Assembly (NCBI GenBank): GCA_018432615.1
Contig: JAHDSQ010000001.1
Span: 1-64,000, forward strand
Origin: Clostridia bacterium
Lineage (GTDB): Bacteria > Bacillota > Peptococcia > DRI-13 > SM3-B62
DNA: 64,000 nucleotides
Direction of reading: 5' to 3'
Made by a program: the position numbers and the translations under genes. Shown one piece after another: positions 52,930 to 62,283 of this stretch; position 1 is the stretch's first letter, and the number at the start of each line of letters is the position of its first letter. Below the pieces are notes generated by a model. The model made no database searches. It was not told the DNA's origin and saw only the letters and a program-made list of their open reading frames with translations.

Positions 52930-54075
52930 ATGACAAATGCTGATGCCTCTCAAACCTCGGTGAGAAAGATAATATCAGTTGAAAATAGAGAAGAAATGGA
53001 GATGTTGAAAAAGACTCTTGTTTCGCAAGATGTTTGTATTATTAAAGAGTTACCGCTTGTTAATGGGTTTCTGTGTGAATATATGGGGGAAAAAAGCATT
53101 GAAGGCGTGAACCGTGGACTAGACAGTAAAATATTAGTTGAAGAAGACCTGGAGTTTAGATTGTGTGACAGGTGGGATTTTTTCTTTCCGGGATACTCTT
53201 TTTTTCCCTTTTGGCCCGAGCCGATACAGCCTAAAACCCCTCTTTTGCCGAAGAAGGGGTTGCAGAATGTAGATTGGGGTTTAAAAAGAATAGGAGCGCC
53301 ACAGGTATGGGATAAGTTGAAAGAACGCAGGGTTGGCATAGGTATCATAGATACGGGGATTAATTATCATCATCCCGATTTGAAAGACAACGTGCGGGAA
53401 GGGGTCAGTACGTTAGACGGGGTAGAAAGCTTTCTGGATGATTACGGGCATGGGACACATGTGGCCGGAATCATAGGTGCCAGCAGTAAATACGGAAAAA
53501 CAGGTATCAACCCGTACGTCGATATCTATGCAGTGAAGGCTTTTAACAAAAAGGGCAGTGGCACCATGTCCGATATTATTGAGGGACTAGACTGGCTGAT
53601 GAATAAACCTGTGAATATTATCAATATGAGCTTTTCTACCTCCGAAACCAACAGTACTCTGGAAAGAGCAATGCAAGCAGCTTATGAAAGGGGAGTACTC
53701 ATTGTAGCGGCGGCCGGTAATGACGGTGGGCGTGTAAACTATCCTGCCCGGTTCCCAAGTGTTTTGGCGGTATCGGCTACGGATGAGAATGATAAGTTGG
53801 GCGAATTCTCCAGTTCCGGTCCGGAGGTTAATTTTTGTGCTCCGGGAGTGGATATCAACTCTACCTGGCTTGGCAGCGGGTACGCAATAAAGAGCGGGAC
53901 GTCGTTTGCGGCACCTCACATTACCGGTGCGGCAGCAGATCTCTTAAACTGTTACGGATTAATGACAATACCTCAGGTTGTGGGAATGCTGGCACGGGGA
54001 GCGGTTAAAATCCAAGGATTAAGTCGAGAACAGCAGGGAGCGGGTATGGTGGAGCTCCCACGGATAATACGCTGA
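52930..54075 (+). CDS. Subtilisin-like serine protease (S8)
   Basis: The 381-residue protein has a complete triad: Asp in GIIDTGIN (~141), His in GHGTHVAG (~176) and Ser in GTSFAAPH (~326). The oxyanion Asn is in AAAGNDGG. An ~95-residue N-terminal region resembles an I9-type propeptide, ahead of the catalytic domain. No signal peptide is visible, so it is either intracellular or exported by another route. AAAGGGG precedes the ATG. A bidirectional terminator follows. Confidence 0.94.
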   Translation: MTNADASQTSVRKIISVENREEMEMLKKTLVSQDVCIIKELPLVNGFLCEYMGEKSIEGVNRGLDSKILVEEDLEFRLCDRWDFFFPGYSFFPFWPEPIQPKTPLLPKKGLQNVDWGLKRIGAPQVWDKLKERRVGIGIIDTGINYHHPDLKDNVREGVSTLDGVESFLDDYGHGTHVAGIIGASSKYGKTGINPYVDIYAVKAFNKKGSGTMSDIIEGLDWLMNKPVNIINMSFSTSETNSTLERAMQAAYERGVLIVAAAGNDGGRVNYPARFPSVLAVSATDENDKLGEFSSSGPEVNFCAPGVDINSTWLGSGYAIKSGTSFAAPHITGAAADLLNCYGLMTIPQVVGMLARGAVKIQGLSREQQGAGMVELPRIIR

Positions 54076-54115
54076 AGTTAAAAGACACCTTCTGCCTGAG
54101 GTGTCTTTTAACTTC
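54074..54115. terminator. 17-bp bidirectional terminator
   Basis: GAAGTTAAAAGACACCT (54074-54090) and its exact complement (54099-54115) flank an 8-base loop, between the convergent protease and carboxypeptidase-like genes. Confidence 0.9.
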
Positions 54116-54134
54116 GGCGATTGTTCACAACTCT

Positions 54135-54824
54135 TTACCTTCGTAATAAAAAATCTTGGGATTTATCATCTCCTGCGGCCACAATGTAATTTTTAATTAT
54201 TAGGGGAAGATAACGAGGATGCTTAACCTTGATATCGTAAATTCCCGGAATGATTTCTCCACATGCGTATCGGCCTTTGTTGTTAGAGGCAACCTTTACT
54301 ACAGGAGAGTCCTTGTCCTTTTGGTAGAATTCAATAATAGCATGGGGCAGGGGAACTAATCGATAAGCATCAAGCACAGTGCCATTTAAAGCGGTATGAA
54401 TGTCATTACTCGGCGGTAAAGACTCAGGCTCGCTGAGGGGCTCCTCGCTTGCAACAAAATCTATCAAAAGAATAGTTTCCAGAGTTAAATGAAGACGCAA
54501 ATCTTGTCCTCTTTGATAAACAACATGGGCAGAAAGATTACGGGGCTTTTGGTGGTAAGAAACCGTTATTTTCCGCGGGAAACTTGATGTCCATTCGCAT
54601 TCCTCTTCCCAAGGTTGTTCGAATTCCAAAAAGCCCGGAACAATAGTAGGTTTCTCTTCTTGGCACGAGGAACAGGCTATTTGGATTTTCCAAAGATCCT
54701 CAAAGACCAATTTTTTACCGGTTACCTGATAGTATGGGGCATTGCTTGTTTCTACACGCAAACCGAGGACGGTGATTTTTGTTTCCAAGGGAAGGGCGAA
54801 CTTTTTTTGAAACGCCTTGAACAT
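54135..54824 (-). CDS. Protein with carboxypeptidase regulatory-like domain
   Basis: The C-terminal ~85 of 229 residues form a beta-sandwich of the carboxypeptidase regulatory-like type (LNGTVLDAYRLVPLPHAIIE, then GRYACGEIIPGIYDIKVKHP). The N-terminal 120 residues resemble the DUF3794/SPOCS-type beta domain of sporulation and coat proteins in style only (KITVSYHQKPRNL). CSSC may bind metal. No signal peptide is visible. GGAGGGA precedes the ATG. The function is unknown. Confidence 0.75.
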   Translation of the reverse strand: MFKAFQKKFALPLETKITVLGLRVETSNAPYYQVTGKKLVFEDLWKIQIACSSCQEEKPTIVPGFLEFEQPWEEECEWTSSFPRKITVSYHQKPRNLSAHVVYQRGQDLRLHLTLETILLIDFVASEEPLSEPESLPPSNDIHTALNGTVLDAYRLVPLPHAIIEFYQKDKDSPVVKVASNNKGRYACGEIIPGIYDIKVKHPRYLPLIIKNYIVAAGDDKSQDFLLRR

Positions 54825-55132
54825 GTATATCCCTCCTAGTAAGTTCTTATTTTATGTACTATCGCAAGATGGGATTAATGACAAAAATTAATCCTATTTA
54901 TTATGTAAAGGATTATTATAAACAAACTTGAATTTAGAATATATCGAGTGAAAGAAAATATTGAGAGAAAAAATAATTAGTAGGTTTTGCTCTGTCAAGG
55001 TGAAAAAACAGAATAATATAACTTGCCAGTATAACAAGGGGGAGGTGTAAACAATAATAAAAACCATATCGTTATAGGTGACTCTATAGAAAAATAGATT
55101 AGATTATTCTTGCAATAGGGGAGGTTAGTTTA

Positions 55133-55966
55133 ATGAGTAAATTTATTGGCAAGGAAGTATTGGAGGCATTCATAACCATCGCACCATATTTGAAAGATTT
55201 ATATCCGTATGACGTGTTTGTATTTGCCTGCGACACAAAAAAATACCTTGCGTATATACCCGGAGATACTTTTGATATAAAAATCAAGGCAGGAGATACG
55301 GTTCAAACCGGAAGCTCATCGTATGCGGCGATGCAGGAAAGAAAAAAAGAAGTAATGATCATTGGAAAGGAAGTATATGGGGTTCCGTATAAAGCCATTA
55401 CTGAACCAGTCTTTGATGAGAACGATAACGTAATTGGGGCCGTCGGGATTGGTTTGAGCTTAGAAAATCAGAACAAACTGCAAGAGGTTATCGAACAATT
55501 CAGTTCTGCTTTTGAACAGGTGAACAGTGGTGTACAGGAGATAACTTCCGGTGCTCAAAATCTAGCAAACATCGGTTCCAGGCTGGCGGGGGCTTCTCAG
55601 CAGACGAGCGAAAACGTTAAGCAGACTGATGAAATTATTCAGATGATACGAAGTATTGCCGATATGAGTAAGCTGTTGGGATTGAATGCGGCGATCGAGG
55701 CGGCCAGAGCGGGAGATCAGGGCAGAGGTTTTGCCGTTGTAGCAGAAGAAATCAGGCGGCTGGCGGAAGAAAGCAATACCTCCGCCAAGCAGGTGGAGTC
55801 TATTCTGCTGGAGATAGCTGATTCAATAAAGGTTATTAATAACGACACCCAGGAAACTAGTGCGGTAAGCGAAGAGCAATCCTCAGCAACGGAGGAGATA
55901 GCGGCTTCTATGGAAGAATTGATTGCTCAGTTGGAGACGCTGAATGATTTTGTTAAACTGCTGTAA
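55133..55966 (+). CDS. Soluble methyl-accepting chemotaxis protein, copy 1
   Basis: The 277-residue protein has an N-terminal ~125-residue sensor region and a short MCP signalling domain (~126-277) whose hairpin tip is [20 protein letters not shown]. It has no transmembrane helix or HAMP domain, so it is cytoplasmic. The sensor region may be a PAS/Cache-like fold but is not recognised. It is the first of three tandem copies whose signalling halves are almost identical while the sensors differ (here [20 protein letters not shown]). GGGGAGG precedes the ATG. It is followed by its own terminator. Confidence 0.9.
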   Translation: MSKFIGKEVLEAFITIAPYLKDLYPYDVFVFACDTKKYLAYIPGDTFDIKIKAGDTVQTGSSSYAAMQERKKEVMIIGKEVYGVPYKAITEPVFDENDNVIGAVGIGLSLENQNKLQEVIEQFSSAFEQVNSGVQEITSGAQNLANIGSRLAGASQQTSENVKQTDEIIQMIRSIADMSKLLGLNAAIEAARAGDQGRGFAVVAEEIRRLAEESNTSAKQVESILLEIADSIKVINNDTQETSAVSEEQSSATEEIAASMEELIAQLETLNDFVKLL

Positions 55967-56007
55967 TGAGAAGTTTTTACTATTTAATGCCAGGAAAGAA
56001 AGTAATT

Positions 56008-56052
56008 AAGGCTTCTGTCCATAGTTAAAAGCGTGGATTGAAGCCTTTTTAT
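56008..56052 (+). terminator. Terminator of MCP copy 1
   Basis: AAGGCTTC (56008-56015) and GAAGCCTT (56040-56047) are followed by TTTTAT. Confidence 0.8.
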
Positions 56053-56230
56053 AACACGATATAAACGCGCTGTTACGACAAATTGCAGGAAAACAGCAAT
56101 AAATATAAAGAGGGAAATAATAAATTGATGTCGAATTTAGGACTACAATAACAATATCTTAGCAAAAGACAGAATAAGGTGCTTCGATATTTAATGAACA
56201 TAAATATGTAAAAATAAGGAGGCATATTCG

Positions 56231-57064
56231 ATGGGAAAATTTTTAGGAAGAGAAGTCTTAGACGCATATGTGACCATTGCGCCATGTTTTAAAGCTTTGT
56301 ACCCATATGACGTATGTGTTACTATCTGTGATGTGGATAAAATTATCGCATACGTACCCGCAGATACTTTCGATATAAAGCTTAGTGTCGGAGAAACAGT
56401 TAATACTGGTTCTTCGGCATATGCCGCTATGCAGGAAGGAAGAAGGAAAGTCATAACTGTGGGGAAAGAGGTTTATGGTGTTCCATACAAGGCGATTACC
56501 GAACCGGTTTTTGACGAGAATAATAATGTAATCGGGGCAGTAGGGGTCGGTCTAAGCTTGGAAAACCAAAACAAGCTGCAAGAGGTAATAGAGCAGTTTA
56601 GTTCAGCCTTTGAGCAGGTGGGTAGTGGTGTGCAAGAGATAGCCTCTGGGGCCCAGAACTTGGCGAATATCGGTGCCAGGCTGGCGGGAGCGGCGCAGCA
56701 GACGAGTGAAAATGTGAAGCAGACTGATGAGATTATTCAGATGATACGAAGCATTGCCGATATGAGTAAGCTGTTGGGATTGAATGCGGCAATCGAGGCG
56801 GCCAGAGCGGGAGATCAGGGCAGAGGTTTTGCCGTTGTGGCTGAAGAAATCAGACGACTGGCAGAAGAAAGTAATACCTCCGCCAAGCAGGTGGAGTCTA
56901 TCCTGCTAAAGATTGCTGATTCAACAAAGGTTATTAATAACGACACCCAGGAAACGAGTGCGGTCAGCCAAGAGCAATCTTCAGCAACAGAGGAAATAGC
57001 GGCCTCCATGGAGGAATTGACAGCCCAGTTAGAGACGCTGAACGATTTTGTTAAACTACTGTAA
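56231..57064 (+). CDS. Soluble methyl-accepting chemotaxis protein, copy 2
   Basis: It has the same length and architecture as copy 1. The signalling half differs by only a few residues. The sensor half has its own sequence ([20 protein letters not shown], then [15 protein letters not shown]). AAGGAGG lies before the ATG. Ligand specificity probably differs from its neighbours, while the output to CheA is shared. A terminator follows, so each copy has its own transcript. Confidence 0.9.
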   Translation: MGKFLGREVLDAYVTIAPCFKALYPYDVCVTICDVDKIIAYVPADTFDIKLSVGETVNTGSSAYAAMQEGRRKVITVGKEVYGVPYKAITEPVFDENNNVIGAVGVGLSLENQNKLQEVIEQFSSAFEQVGSGVQEIASGAQNLANIGARLAGAAQQTSENVKQTDEIIQMIRSIADMSKLLGLNAAIEAARAGDQGRGFAVVAEEIRRLAEESNTSAKQVESILLKIADSTKVINNDTQETSAVSQEQSSATEEIAASMEELTAQLETLNDFVKLL

Positions 57065-57080
57065 ACACTAACTAAGAAAA

Positions 57081-57127
57081 AAACAAGGCGTTTGCTCATA
57101 CTTCAAGTTATGGCAAAGGCCTTGTTT
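57081..57127 (+). terminator. Terminator of MCP copy 2
   Basis: AAACAAGGC (57081-57089) pairs with GCCTTGTTT (57119-57127) across a 29-base loop with some further pairing. Confidence 0.75.
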
Positions 57128-57296
57128 AAATATAAACAGATGTTTAAGCTTCGGTTCTTCAAAGAAACGCAAATAAACTCGGATACAATTAAAGGAATAG
57201 AATGAATTAATATCGAAATTATAGTACATAGATAAGTCTTTAAAAATGTTAAAAAAATAAAAACATTTTAAATAATACAAGGCAGGAGGTTTAATA

Positions 57297-58130
57297 ATGG
57301 GTAATTTAGTTGGGAAAGAAGTGTTTGATGCGTTTATAACCATTGCTCCTCACTTAAAAGCCCTTTATCCTTATGATGTTTTCGTTACTATATGTGATTT
57401 CAACCAGGCCGTTTTACATGTGCCGGGCGATACCATTGACCTCAAAATCAAGCCGGGTGATCCGATTATAGAGGGAGCCGTAGCACGTAAGGCTATGGAT
57501 AAAGGAAAACGGGAAGTCAGGGTTACCGGAAAGGAACTTTATGGTGTCCCTTATAAAGCCATGGCAGAACCGGTATATGATGAGAATAATAAGGTGATTG
57601 GGGCGGTTGTGGTCGGCCTGAGCTTGGAAAATCAGAACAAGCTACAAGAAGTTATTGAACAATTCAGTTCAGCCTTTGAGCAAGTAAGCAGTGGTGTACA
57701 AGAGATAGCCTCCGGAGCCCAGAATTTGGCAAATATCGGTTCCAGGCTAGCGGAAGCGGCACAGCAGACGAGTGAAAACGTTAAGCAGACTGATGAAATT
57801 ATTCAGATGATACGAAGTATTGCCGATATGAGTAAGCTGTTGGGATTGAATGCGGCAATCGAGGCGGCCAGAGCGGGAGATCAGGGCAGAGGTTTTGCCG
57901 TTGTGGCTGAAGAAATCAGGCGACTGGCAGAAGAAAGCAACACCTCTGCCAAGCAGGTGGAGTCTATCCTACTGAAGATTGCTGATTCAACAAAGGTTAT
58001 TAATACCGATACCCAGGAAACGAGTGCGGTCAGCCAAGAGCAATCTTCAGCAACAGAGGAAATAGCAGCCTCCATTGAGGAATTGACAGCTCAGTTGGAG
58101 ACGCTGAACGATTTTGTTAAACTACTGTAA
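57297..58130 (+). CDS. Soluble methyl-accepting chemotaxis protein, copy 3
   Basis: The third copy is 277 residues and again has a nearly identical signalling half. The sensor is the most diverged of the three ([40 protein letters not shown]). GGCAGGAGG precedes the ATG. The conserved hinge [20 protein letters not shown] is shared by all copies. It is followed by a terminator. Confidence 0.9.
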   Translation: MGNLVGKEVFDAFITIAPHLKALYPYDVFVTICDFNQAVLHVPGDTIDLKIKPGDPIIEGAVARKAMDKGKREVRVTGKELYGVPYKAMAEPVYDENNKVIGAVVVGLSLENQNKLQEVIEQFSSAFEQVSSGVQEIASGAQNLANIGSRLAEAAQQTSENVKQTDEIIQMIRSIADMSKLLGLNAAIEAARAGDQGRGFAVVAEEIRRLAEESNTSAKQVESILLKIADSTKVINTDTQETSAVSQEQSSATEEIAASIEELTAQLETLNDFVKLL

Positions 58131-58163
58131 AGATTGAGGCATCATTGTTTTCCAATGTTAATA

Positions 58164-58216
58164 AAACTAAGGTTTCTTTTCATGAACAAAGCATGTTGGG
58201 AGCCTTAGTTTTTTGT
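58164..58216 (+). terminator. Terminator of MCP copy 3
   Basis: AAACTAAGG (58164-58172) pairs with CCTTAGTTT (58203-58211), followed by TTTG. Confidence 0.75.
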
Positions 58217-58333
58217 GATTTATACAAATTTACAAATACATAAACATTTCATAACGTGATATAAACTCACCATTAACAATCATAATTTATAATTGAAAAC
58301 GCATAGTGAAGCTCCAAGTCCTCCCTTCATATA

Positions 58334-58362
58334 AGTGAGGGTGCCGATTCGGCACCCTCACT
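58334..58362. other. 13-bp perfect hairpin without T tract
   Basis: AGTGAGGGTGCCG (58334-58346) and its complement (58350-58362) enclose ATT. It lacks a T run on either strand. It may be an operator, an mRNA stability element or a relic. The 58217-58491 gap is otherwise empty apart from TATAAT at 58449-58454, a likely -10 box. Confidence 0.5.
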
Positions 58363-58491
58363 GCGCATATAATCAGGAGAAACATCGCAAACGCCTGATT
58401 TTAACAGGGTTTTAATATATAATGCCGATTTTCTTAACACGAACTAGGTATAATAGGGTTGCAAAACGATGCGGATATGGAGGTGTGTGAA

Positions 58492-59013
58492 TTGCAGAGT
58501 ATTATAAGAATTATGGGTGTAGGTGATATTAATGTTTTTATGTATTTAAATCACAGGTTGCATTGTAAAATTCTAGATAAACTGATGCCGCTTTGTACAT
58601 TTTTGGGGGGAGCAACGTTTACAATTCTTATTTCAGTTGGCCTAATAATTTTTGGGAAAGAAGGTATAAAAGTCATTGCTGCAAGAGGGTTAATTGCTTT
58701 AGCAGTAAGTTTTGCTATTGGCACTTTTCTAAAAAAGATTCTTGGAAGACCTAGGCCATACATGGTGATACAAAATATTCATATTTGCGATAAGGTTTGG
58801 AAAGATTATTCCTTTCCTTCAGGACATACGGCGGCTAGTTTTTCACTGGCAATTAATTATAGTTTATCTTATCCGCAATTCACAATTCCATTAGCCCTAT
58901 ATGGGGTGTTAGTAGGAACATCTCGTGTTTATCTAGGACATCATTATCCTACTGATATTTTGGCAGGGGCAATTTTGGGTACATTGACAGCTGCGATTAT
59001 TCATATGTTTTAA
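58492..59013 (+). CDS. PAP2-family membrane phosphatase
   Basis: The 173-residue protein has the three PAP2 motifs KKILGRPRP (~85), PSGHTAA (~114) and SRVYLGHHYPTD (~149), with catalytic His residues in the last two. Five to six helices are present. It probably dephosphorylates undecaprenyl pyrophosphate, phosphatidic acid or another lipid phosphate. The TTG at 58492 after GGAGGT is preferred over an ATG 15 bases upstream, which overlaps the ribosome binding site, and over the open frame from 58459. Confidence 0.93.
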   Translation: MQSIIRIMGVGDINVFMYLNHRLHCKILDKLMPLCTFLGGATFTILISVGLIIFGKEGIKVIAARGLIALAVSFAIGTFLKKILGRPRPYMVIQNIHICDKVWKDYSFPSGHTAASFSLAINYSLSYPQFTIPLALYGVLVGTSRVYLGHHYPTDILAGAILGTLTAAIIHMF

Positions 59014-59155
59014 ATGGAAATAAGAACCCTTATAGATATGACCGTTTCTATTTCCGAAATTCAAGTTATACCCGAATATTTTTCTCTCTTTCTTGTAGCA
59101 TTTATTTTTTCCCCACCTATAATAAGTATAGAAGCTTACCTTATGGGGGGATAAA

Positions 59156-59410
59156 ATGGCGCATGTTCATATAACGCTGTCTAAAGAAATGTTGCAGGCT
59201 TTGATTGCCAATCTGACTGATTTACGTTCCCCTGCCGGCGAATTCGTGGTTGAAAGCGAAGTTGACGGACCTAACGAGATTACAAGGATTATTAATTTGG
59301 CAAGCGGTGATGTTTTTGAACAAGCGGTACAGAAACAGGAACCGGCTGGCGATGGTAAAAATAATTGCAGGATTATAGAATTCCCTAAACAAGACAAAGC
59401 TGGCGGATGA
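59156..59410 (+). CDS. Small conserved-looking hypothetical protein
   Basis: The 84-residue soluble protein (MAHVHITLSKEMLQALIANL at the start, then VESEVDGPNEITRIINLASG) has no recognised domain. GGGGGG lies before the ATG and a terminator follows, so it is a real transcript unit. The Gly/Lys-rich tail is probably disordered. Confidence 0.7.
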   Translation: MAHVHITLSKEMLQALIANLTDLRSPAGEFVVESEVDGPNEITRIINLASGDVFEQAVQKQEPAGDGKNNCRIIEFPKQDKAGG

Positions 59411-59431
59411 ACCGGGATATAGCGGAAACTT

Positions 59432-59458
59432 AGCTCTCGCATGCGGGGGCTCTTTTTT
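59432..59458 (+). terminator. Intrinsic terminator
   Basis: AGCTCTCG (59432-59439) pairs with CGGGGGCT (59444-59451), including G-T pairs, followed by TTTTTT. Confidence 0.75.
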
Positions 59459-59508
59459 GTTGCCTGTCTATTGTGTATAATAAGGGAGCAGATACAAGGA
59501 GTGATGGT

Positions 59509-59997
59509 ATGGATAACTTATTCTGTCACGAACTAGATACGCCGGTGGGAATAATAGACGTAATCTCCGACGAACAGTATTTGAGATACGTGAAGTTCGT
59601 TCGGAAGGATCTTCCCAAGGTTGGCAATTATCTTTCCCGGGGCTGTTTGCTGCCGGTGTTGGCGCAGGCAGTTGATGAACTGAGGGCCTATTTTGCCGGT
59701 GAATTGCATGAGTTTAAGGTGCCATGGCGTACAGTAGGGACACCTTTCCAGATGGCAGTATGGCAGGAAATGGCGAAGATTGAACACGGTACGACCATGA
59801 GTTACGGTGAATTGGCATCCCGTATTGGCAGAGAAAAGGCCTGCCGTGCGGTGGGACAGGCTTGTAATAGTAACCCCTTGGCAATTGTAATACCCTGTCA
59901 TCGCGTAATTGGTAAGGATGGACAACTTACAGGCTTCGGGGGAGGTCTTGAGGTAAAAAAGTGGTTGCTGGATTGGGAAAGCCCATCAAGGAGGTAA
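59509..59997 (+). CDS. ogt: Methylated-DNA-protein cysteine methyltransferase
   Basis: The 162-residue protein has the active-site motif IPCHRVIG (Cys ~129), the helix-turn-helix GTTMSYGELASRIGREKACRAV cut into MGMT consensus parts, and the C-terminal GGLEVKKWLLDWE. It removes O6-alkyl groups from guanine by transfer to its own cysteine. The ATG at 59509 after AAGGAG is preferred over the open frame at 59473. It is followed 45 bp later by endonuclease IV, forming a small DNA-repair unit. Confidence 0.95.
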   Translation: MDNLFCHELDTPVGIIDVISDEQYLRYVKFVRKDLPKVGNYLSRGCLLPVLAQAVDELRAYFAGELHEFKVPWRTVGTPFQMAVWQEMAKIEHGTTMSYGELASRIGREKACRAVGQACNSNPLAIVIPCHRVIGKDGQLTGFGGGLEVKKWLLDWESPSRR

Positions 59998-60042
59998 AAT
60001 TTCCCGGGCAATAAGATAGAATGTGTCGAGAAGGGAGAAAAA

Positions 60043-60870
60043 ATGATGTACCTTGGAGCTCATATATCGATTGCAAAAGGACTATACAAGGCAGTGCAGA
60101 CTTCCATGGAAATGGGTGGCAACACCTTTCAGTTTTTCACCAGAAATCCACGGGGCGGAAGTGCTAAAAAACTGGATGAAAAAGACATTCTAAAGGCTCA
60201 ACAGTTGATGAAAGAAAATGATTTTGGCCCACTGGTTGCCCATTCTCCATATACGTATAATCTAGCCTCAAAAAAAACCGAGGTAAGGGAGTTTTCCTTA
60301 AGGATGCTGCGGGAGGATTTTCAAAGGGTCAAGACCATGGGTGTACCATATATTGTTTTGCACCCGGGCAGTCACGGCGGGCAAGGTGAGGAAATAGGGC
60401 TGGAACTTGTGGTGGCAGGTCTTAAGAATGTGCTGGCAGAAATCCCGGCAGAAACATTTCTTTTGTTGGAGGGAATGGCAGGGTCGGGAACGGAGCTGGG
60501 ATATACCATGAAACATCTGGGAAGCCTCATAACACAATGCGATAACCACCCACAGCTTGGGGTTTGCCTTGATAGCTGCCATTTGACCGGTGCCGGTTAT
60601 GACTTGACTCGCTTAGACGAACTAAAACATGATTTTGAAAAAGAAGTTGGATTTGATAGACTGAAGGCTTTTCATTTGAATGATTCGGTTCATTCGGTAG
60701 GATCGCGGCGTGATAGGCATGCTAAGCTTGGGGAAGGAGAACTGGGTTTAGACATAATTAAGAGCATAATCTTCGATGAAGACCTCAGCAAGGCGGTATT
60801 TATATTGGAAACACCTAACGATGAAGAAGGGTATGCCCGGGAAATTGCTTTGATCAAAGAGTGGCTTTGA
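60043..60870 (+). CDS. nfo: Endonuclease IV (AP endonuclease)
   Basis: The 275-residue protein is a TIM-barrel AP endonuclease. It has GAHISIAKG at the start, the zinc-ligand motifs VLHPGSHGG, LLLEGMAG, GVCLDSCHLTGAGYD and HLNDSVHSVGSRRDRHAKLGEG (quoted in parts), and a C-terminal ILETPND. It cleaves DNA 5' to abasic sites in base-excision repair. The length is normal. It probably shares a transcript with the alkyltransferase. Confidence 0.96.
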   Translation: MMYLGAHISIAKGLYKAVQTSMEMGGNTFQFFTRNPRGGSAKKLDEKDILKAQQLMKENDFGPLVAHSPYTYNLASKKTEVREFSLRMLREDFQRVKTMGVPYIVLHPGSHGGQGEEIGLELVVAGLKNVLAEIPAETFLLLEGMAGSGTELGYTMKHLGSLITQCDNHPQLGVCLDSCHLTGAGYDLTRLDELKHDFEKEVGFDRLKAFHLNDSVHSVGSRRDRHAKLGEGELGLDIIKSIIFDEDLSKAVFILETPNDEEGYAREIALIKEWL

Positions 60871-60954
60871 GATAAAATTTATAGAACATTTATTGAGTCT
60901 TGTTTTCAGTGAGTAATGTCGATATAATATATGACGTGAAGGAAAAAAACTCTA

Positions 60955-61150
60955 TAAGGATTAGGTGCCCGTAAGGGAGAATAGGGAACGGGGTGCAAAT
61001 CCCCGGCGGACCCGCCACTGTAACTGCCAAACCGACTGCGTGCGTGAAAGTGCAAAAAGGCCACCGTGAAGAATAACGGGAAGGCCGCAGAAGGTAATGA
61101 AGCAGAGCCAGGAGACCTGCCTGATTTGGTTTGAACGGGATGGATGAAGG
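60955..61150 (+). promoter_or_regulatory. Cobalamin (B12) riboswitch
   Basis: The conserved core is present: GGTGCAAATCCCCGGCGGAC, GCCACTGTAA (61014-61023) and the B12 box GCCAGGAGACCTGCC (61107-61121). A terminator at 61154-61184 follows directly. Adenosylcobalamin binding should therefore favour termination and lower cobT expression. Confidence 0.96.
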
Positions 61151-61153
61151 TAA

Positions 61154-61184
61154 AGTCCACAGTTATATGACTGTGGGCTTTTTT
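61154..61184 (+). terminator. Riboswitch expression-platform terminator
   Basis: AGTCCACAGT (61154-61163) pairs with ACTGTGGGCT (61170-61179), with one G-T pair, followed by TTTTTT. It lies 38 bp before the cobT start. Confidence 0.9.
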
Positions 61185-61221
61185 GCATTATAAATGGATA
61201 TTGATAGGAGGAGAAAGGAAA

Positions 61222-62283
61222 ATGACAAAAAAAAGAACCGGAGTTCTCTTGCGGGAAACTTTGCAAGAGATTAAAGCCCTTGATGAGAACGCAATGAGGG
61301 AAGCACAAGCAAGGCAAGAAGGTCTTCTGAAACCGCCGGGCAGCCTGGGAAAGCTGGAAGACATTTCTGTCAGGTTGGCCGGAATATATGGGGAGTCCAG
61401 ACCCCAGATCCGGGAAAAAGCTATTGTAATGATGGCTGCCGATAACGGTGTGTATGCAGAAGGTTTCAATGGTTATGCTCAAGAGTTTACAGGAGCCATT
61501 GCGGAAATGACAGGTCCGGGATTGGTTGGGATCTCGGTGCTGGCGAGGCACGCCGGTAGCAGATTAGCAGTTGTCGATGTAGGGATCAAGGATGAGGTAG
61601 CCGGAGAACATATTATACCCAGGAAAATAAGAAAAGGTACGGCCAATATTGCCAAGGGCCCCGCCATGAGCAGAGAAGAGGCGGAAAAAGCCTTGGAGGT
61701 AGGAATAGAGATTGCCGCCGGCTTGATTAAGGAAGGTATAGGGGTATTGGGTATGGGAGAAGTAGGCATCTGCAATACCACCACTGCCGCAGCAGTCGCT
61801 TCCGCTTTGACCGGCGAAAACCCCGAAAACATTACAGGAATAGGGACCGGCGGAGATGAAAAGGCTTTGGCCTTGAAAATCGGGGCCATCAAGAGCGCCT
61901 TGGCAGTCAACAATCCTGATCCCCAGGATCCCATAGATGTGCTGGCTAAGGTGGGGGGGCTGGATATTGCCGGTATGGCCGGGTGCTGTTTGGCTGCCGC
62001 ACGATACAAGGTGCCTATCGTTGTGGACGGGTTCATTGCGGGAGCTGCGGCGCTGGCGGCTGTGAGGATGAATCCGCTGGTCCGGGAATACATGCTGTCC
62101 TCTCATGTTTCGGCGGAAAAGGGAGGCAGATTTATTTTAGACTGTTTGAGAATGGAACCCATGCTTTGCATGAATATGCGTTTGGGGGAAGGAACAGGTG
62201 CAGCATTGGCTTTTAACCTGATCGATGCGGCCTGCAGGATCATTAATGAAATGGGTTCATTTGATGATCTGAAGAAGGGTTAA
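61222..62283 (+). CDS. cobT: Nicotinate-nucleotide-dimethylbenzimidazole phosphoribosyltransferase
   Basis: The 353-residue protein makes alpha-ribazole phosphate from the lower-ligand base and nicotinate mononucleotide in late cobalamin synthesis. Family motifs are KPPGSLGKLEDISVRLAGI (~35), MAADNGVYAEG, GMGEVGICNTTTAAAV and the catalytic-region Glu in MRLGEGTGAALAF. The ATG at 61222 after GGAGGAG is preferred over the open frame from 61183, which starts inside the riboswitch terminator. It converges with the YitT gene, overlapping by 4 bp. Confidence 0.96.
   Translation: MTKKRTGVLLRETLQEIKALDENAMREAQARQEGLLKPPGSLGKLEDISVRLAGIYGESRPQIREKAIVMMAADNGVYAEGFNGYAQEFTGAIAEMTGPGLVGISVLARHAGSRLAVVDVGIKDEVAGEHIIPRKIRKGTANIAKGPAMSREEAEKALEVGIEIAAGLIKEGIGVLGMGEVGICNTTTAAAVASALTGENPENITGIGTGGDEKALALKIGAIKSALAVNNPDPQDPIDVLAKVGGLDIAGMAGCCLAAARYKVPIVVDGFIAGAAALAAVRMNPLVREYMLSSHVSAEKGGRFILDCLRMEPMLCMNMRLGEGTGAALAFNLIDAACRIINEMGSFDDLKKG

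Noticed and set aside
58334-58362. Hairpin as an intrinsic terminator
   Set aside because: No T tract follows on either strand, so it is recorded only as an unexplained hairpin.
61479-62106. Long antisense frames within cobT on the minus strand
   Set aside because: They are shadow frames of a GC-rich, clearly identified gene, with low-complexity Ala/Pro composition and no ribosome binding site.
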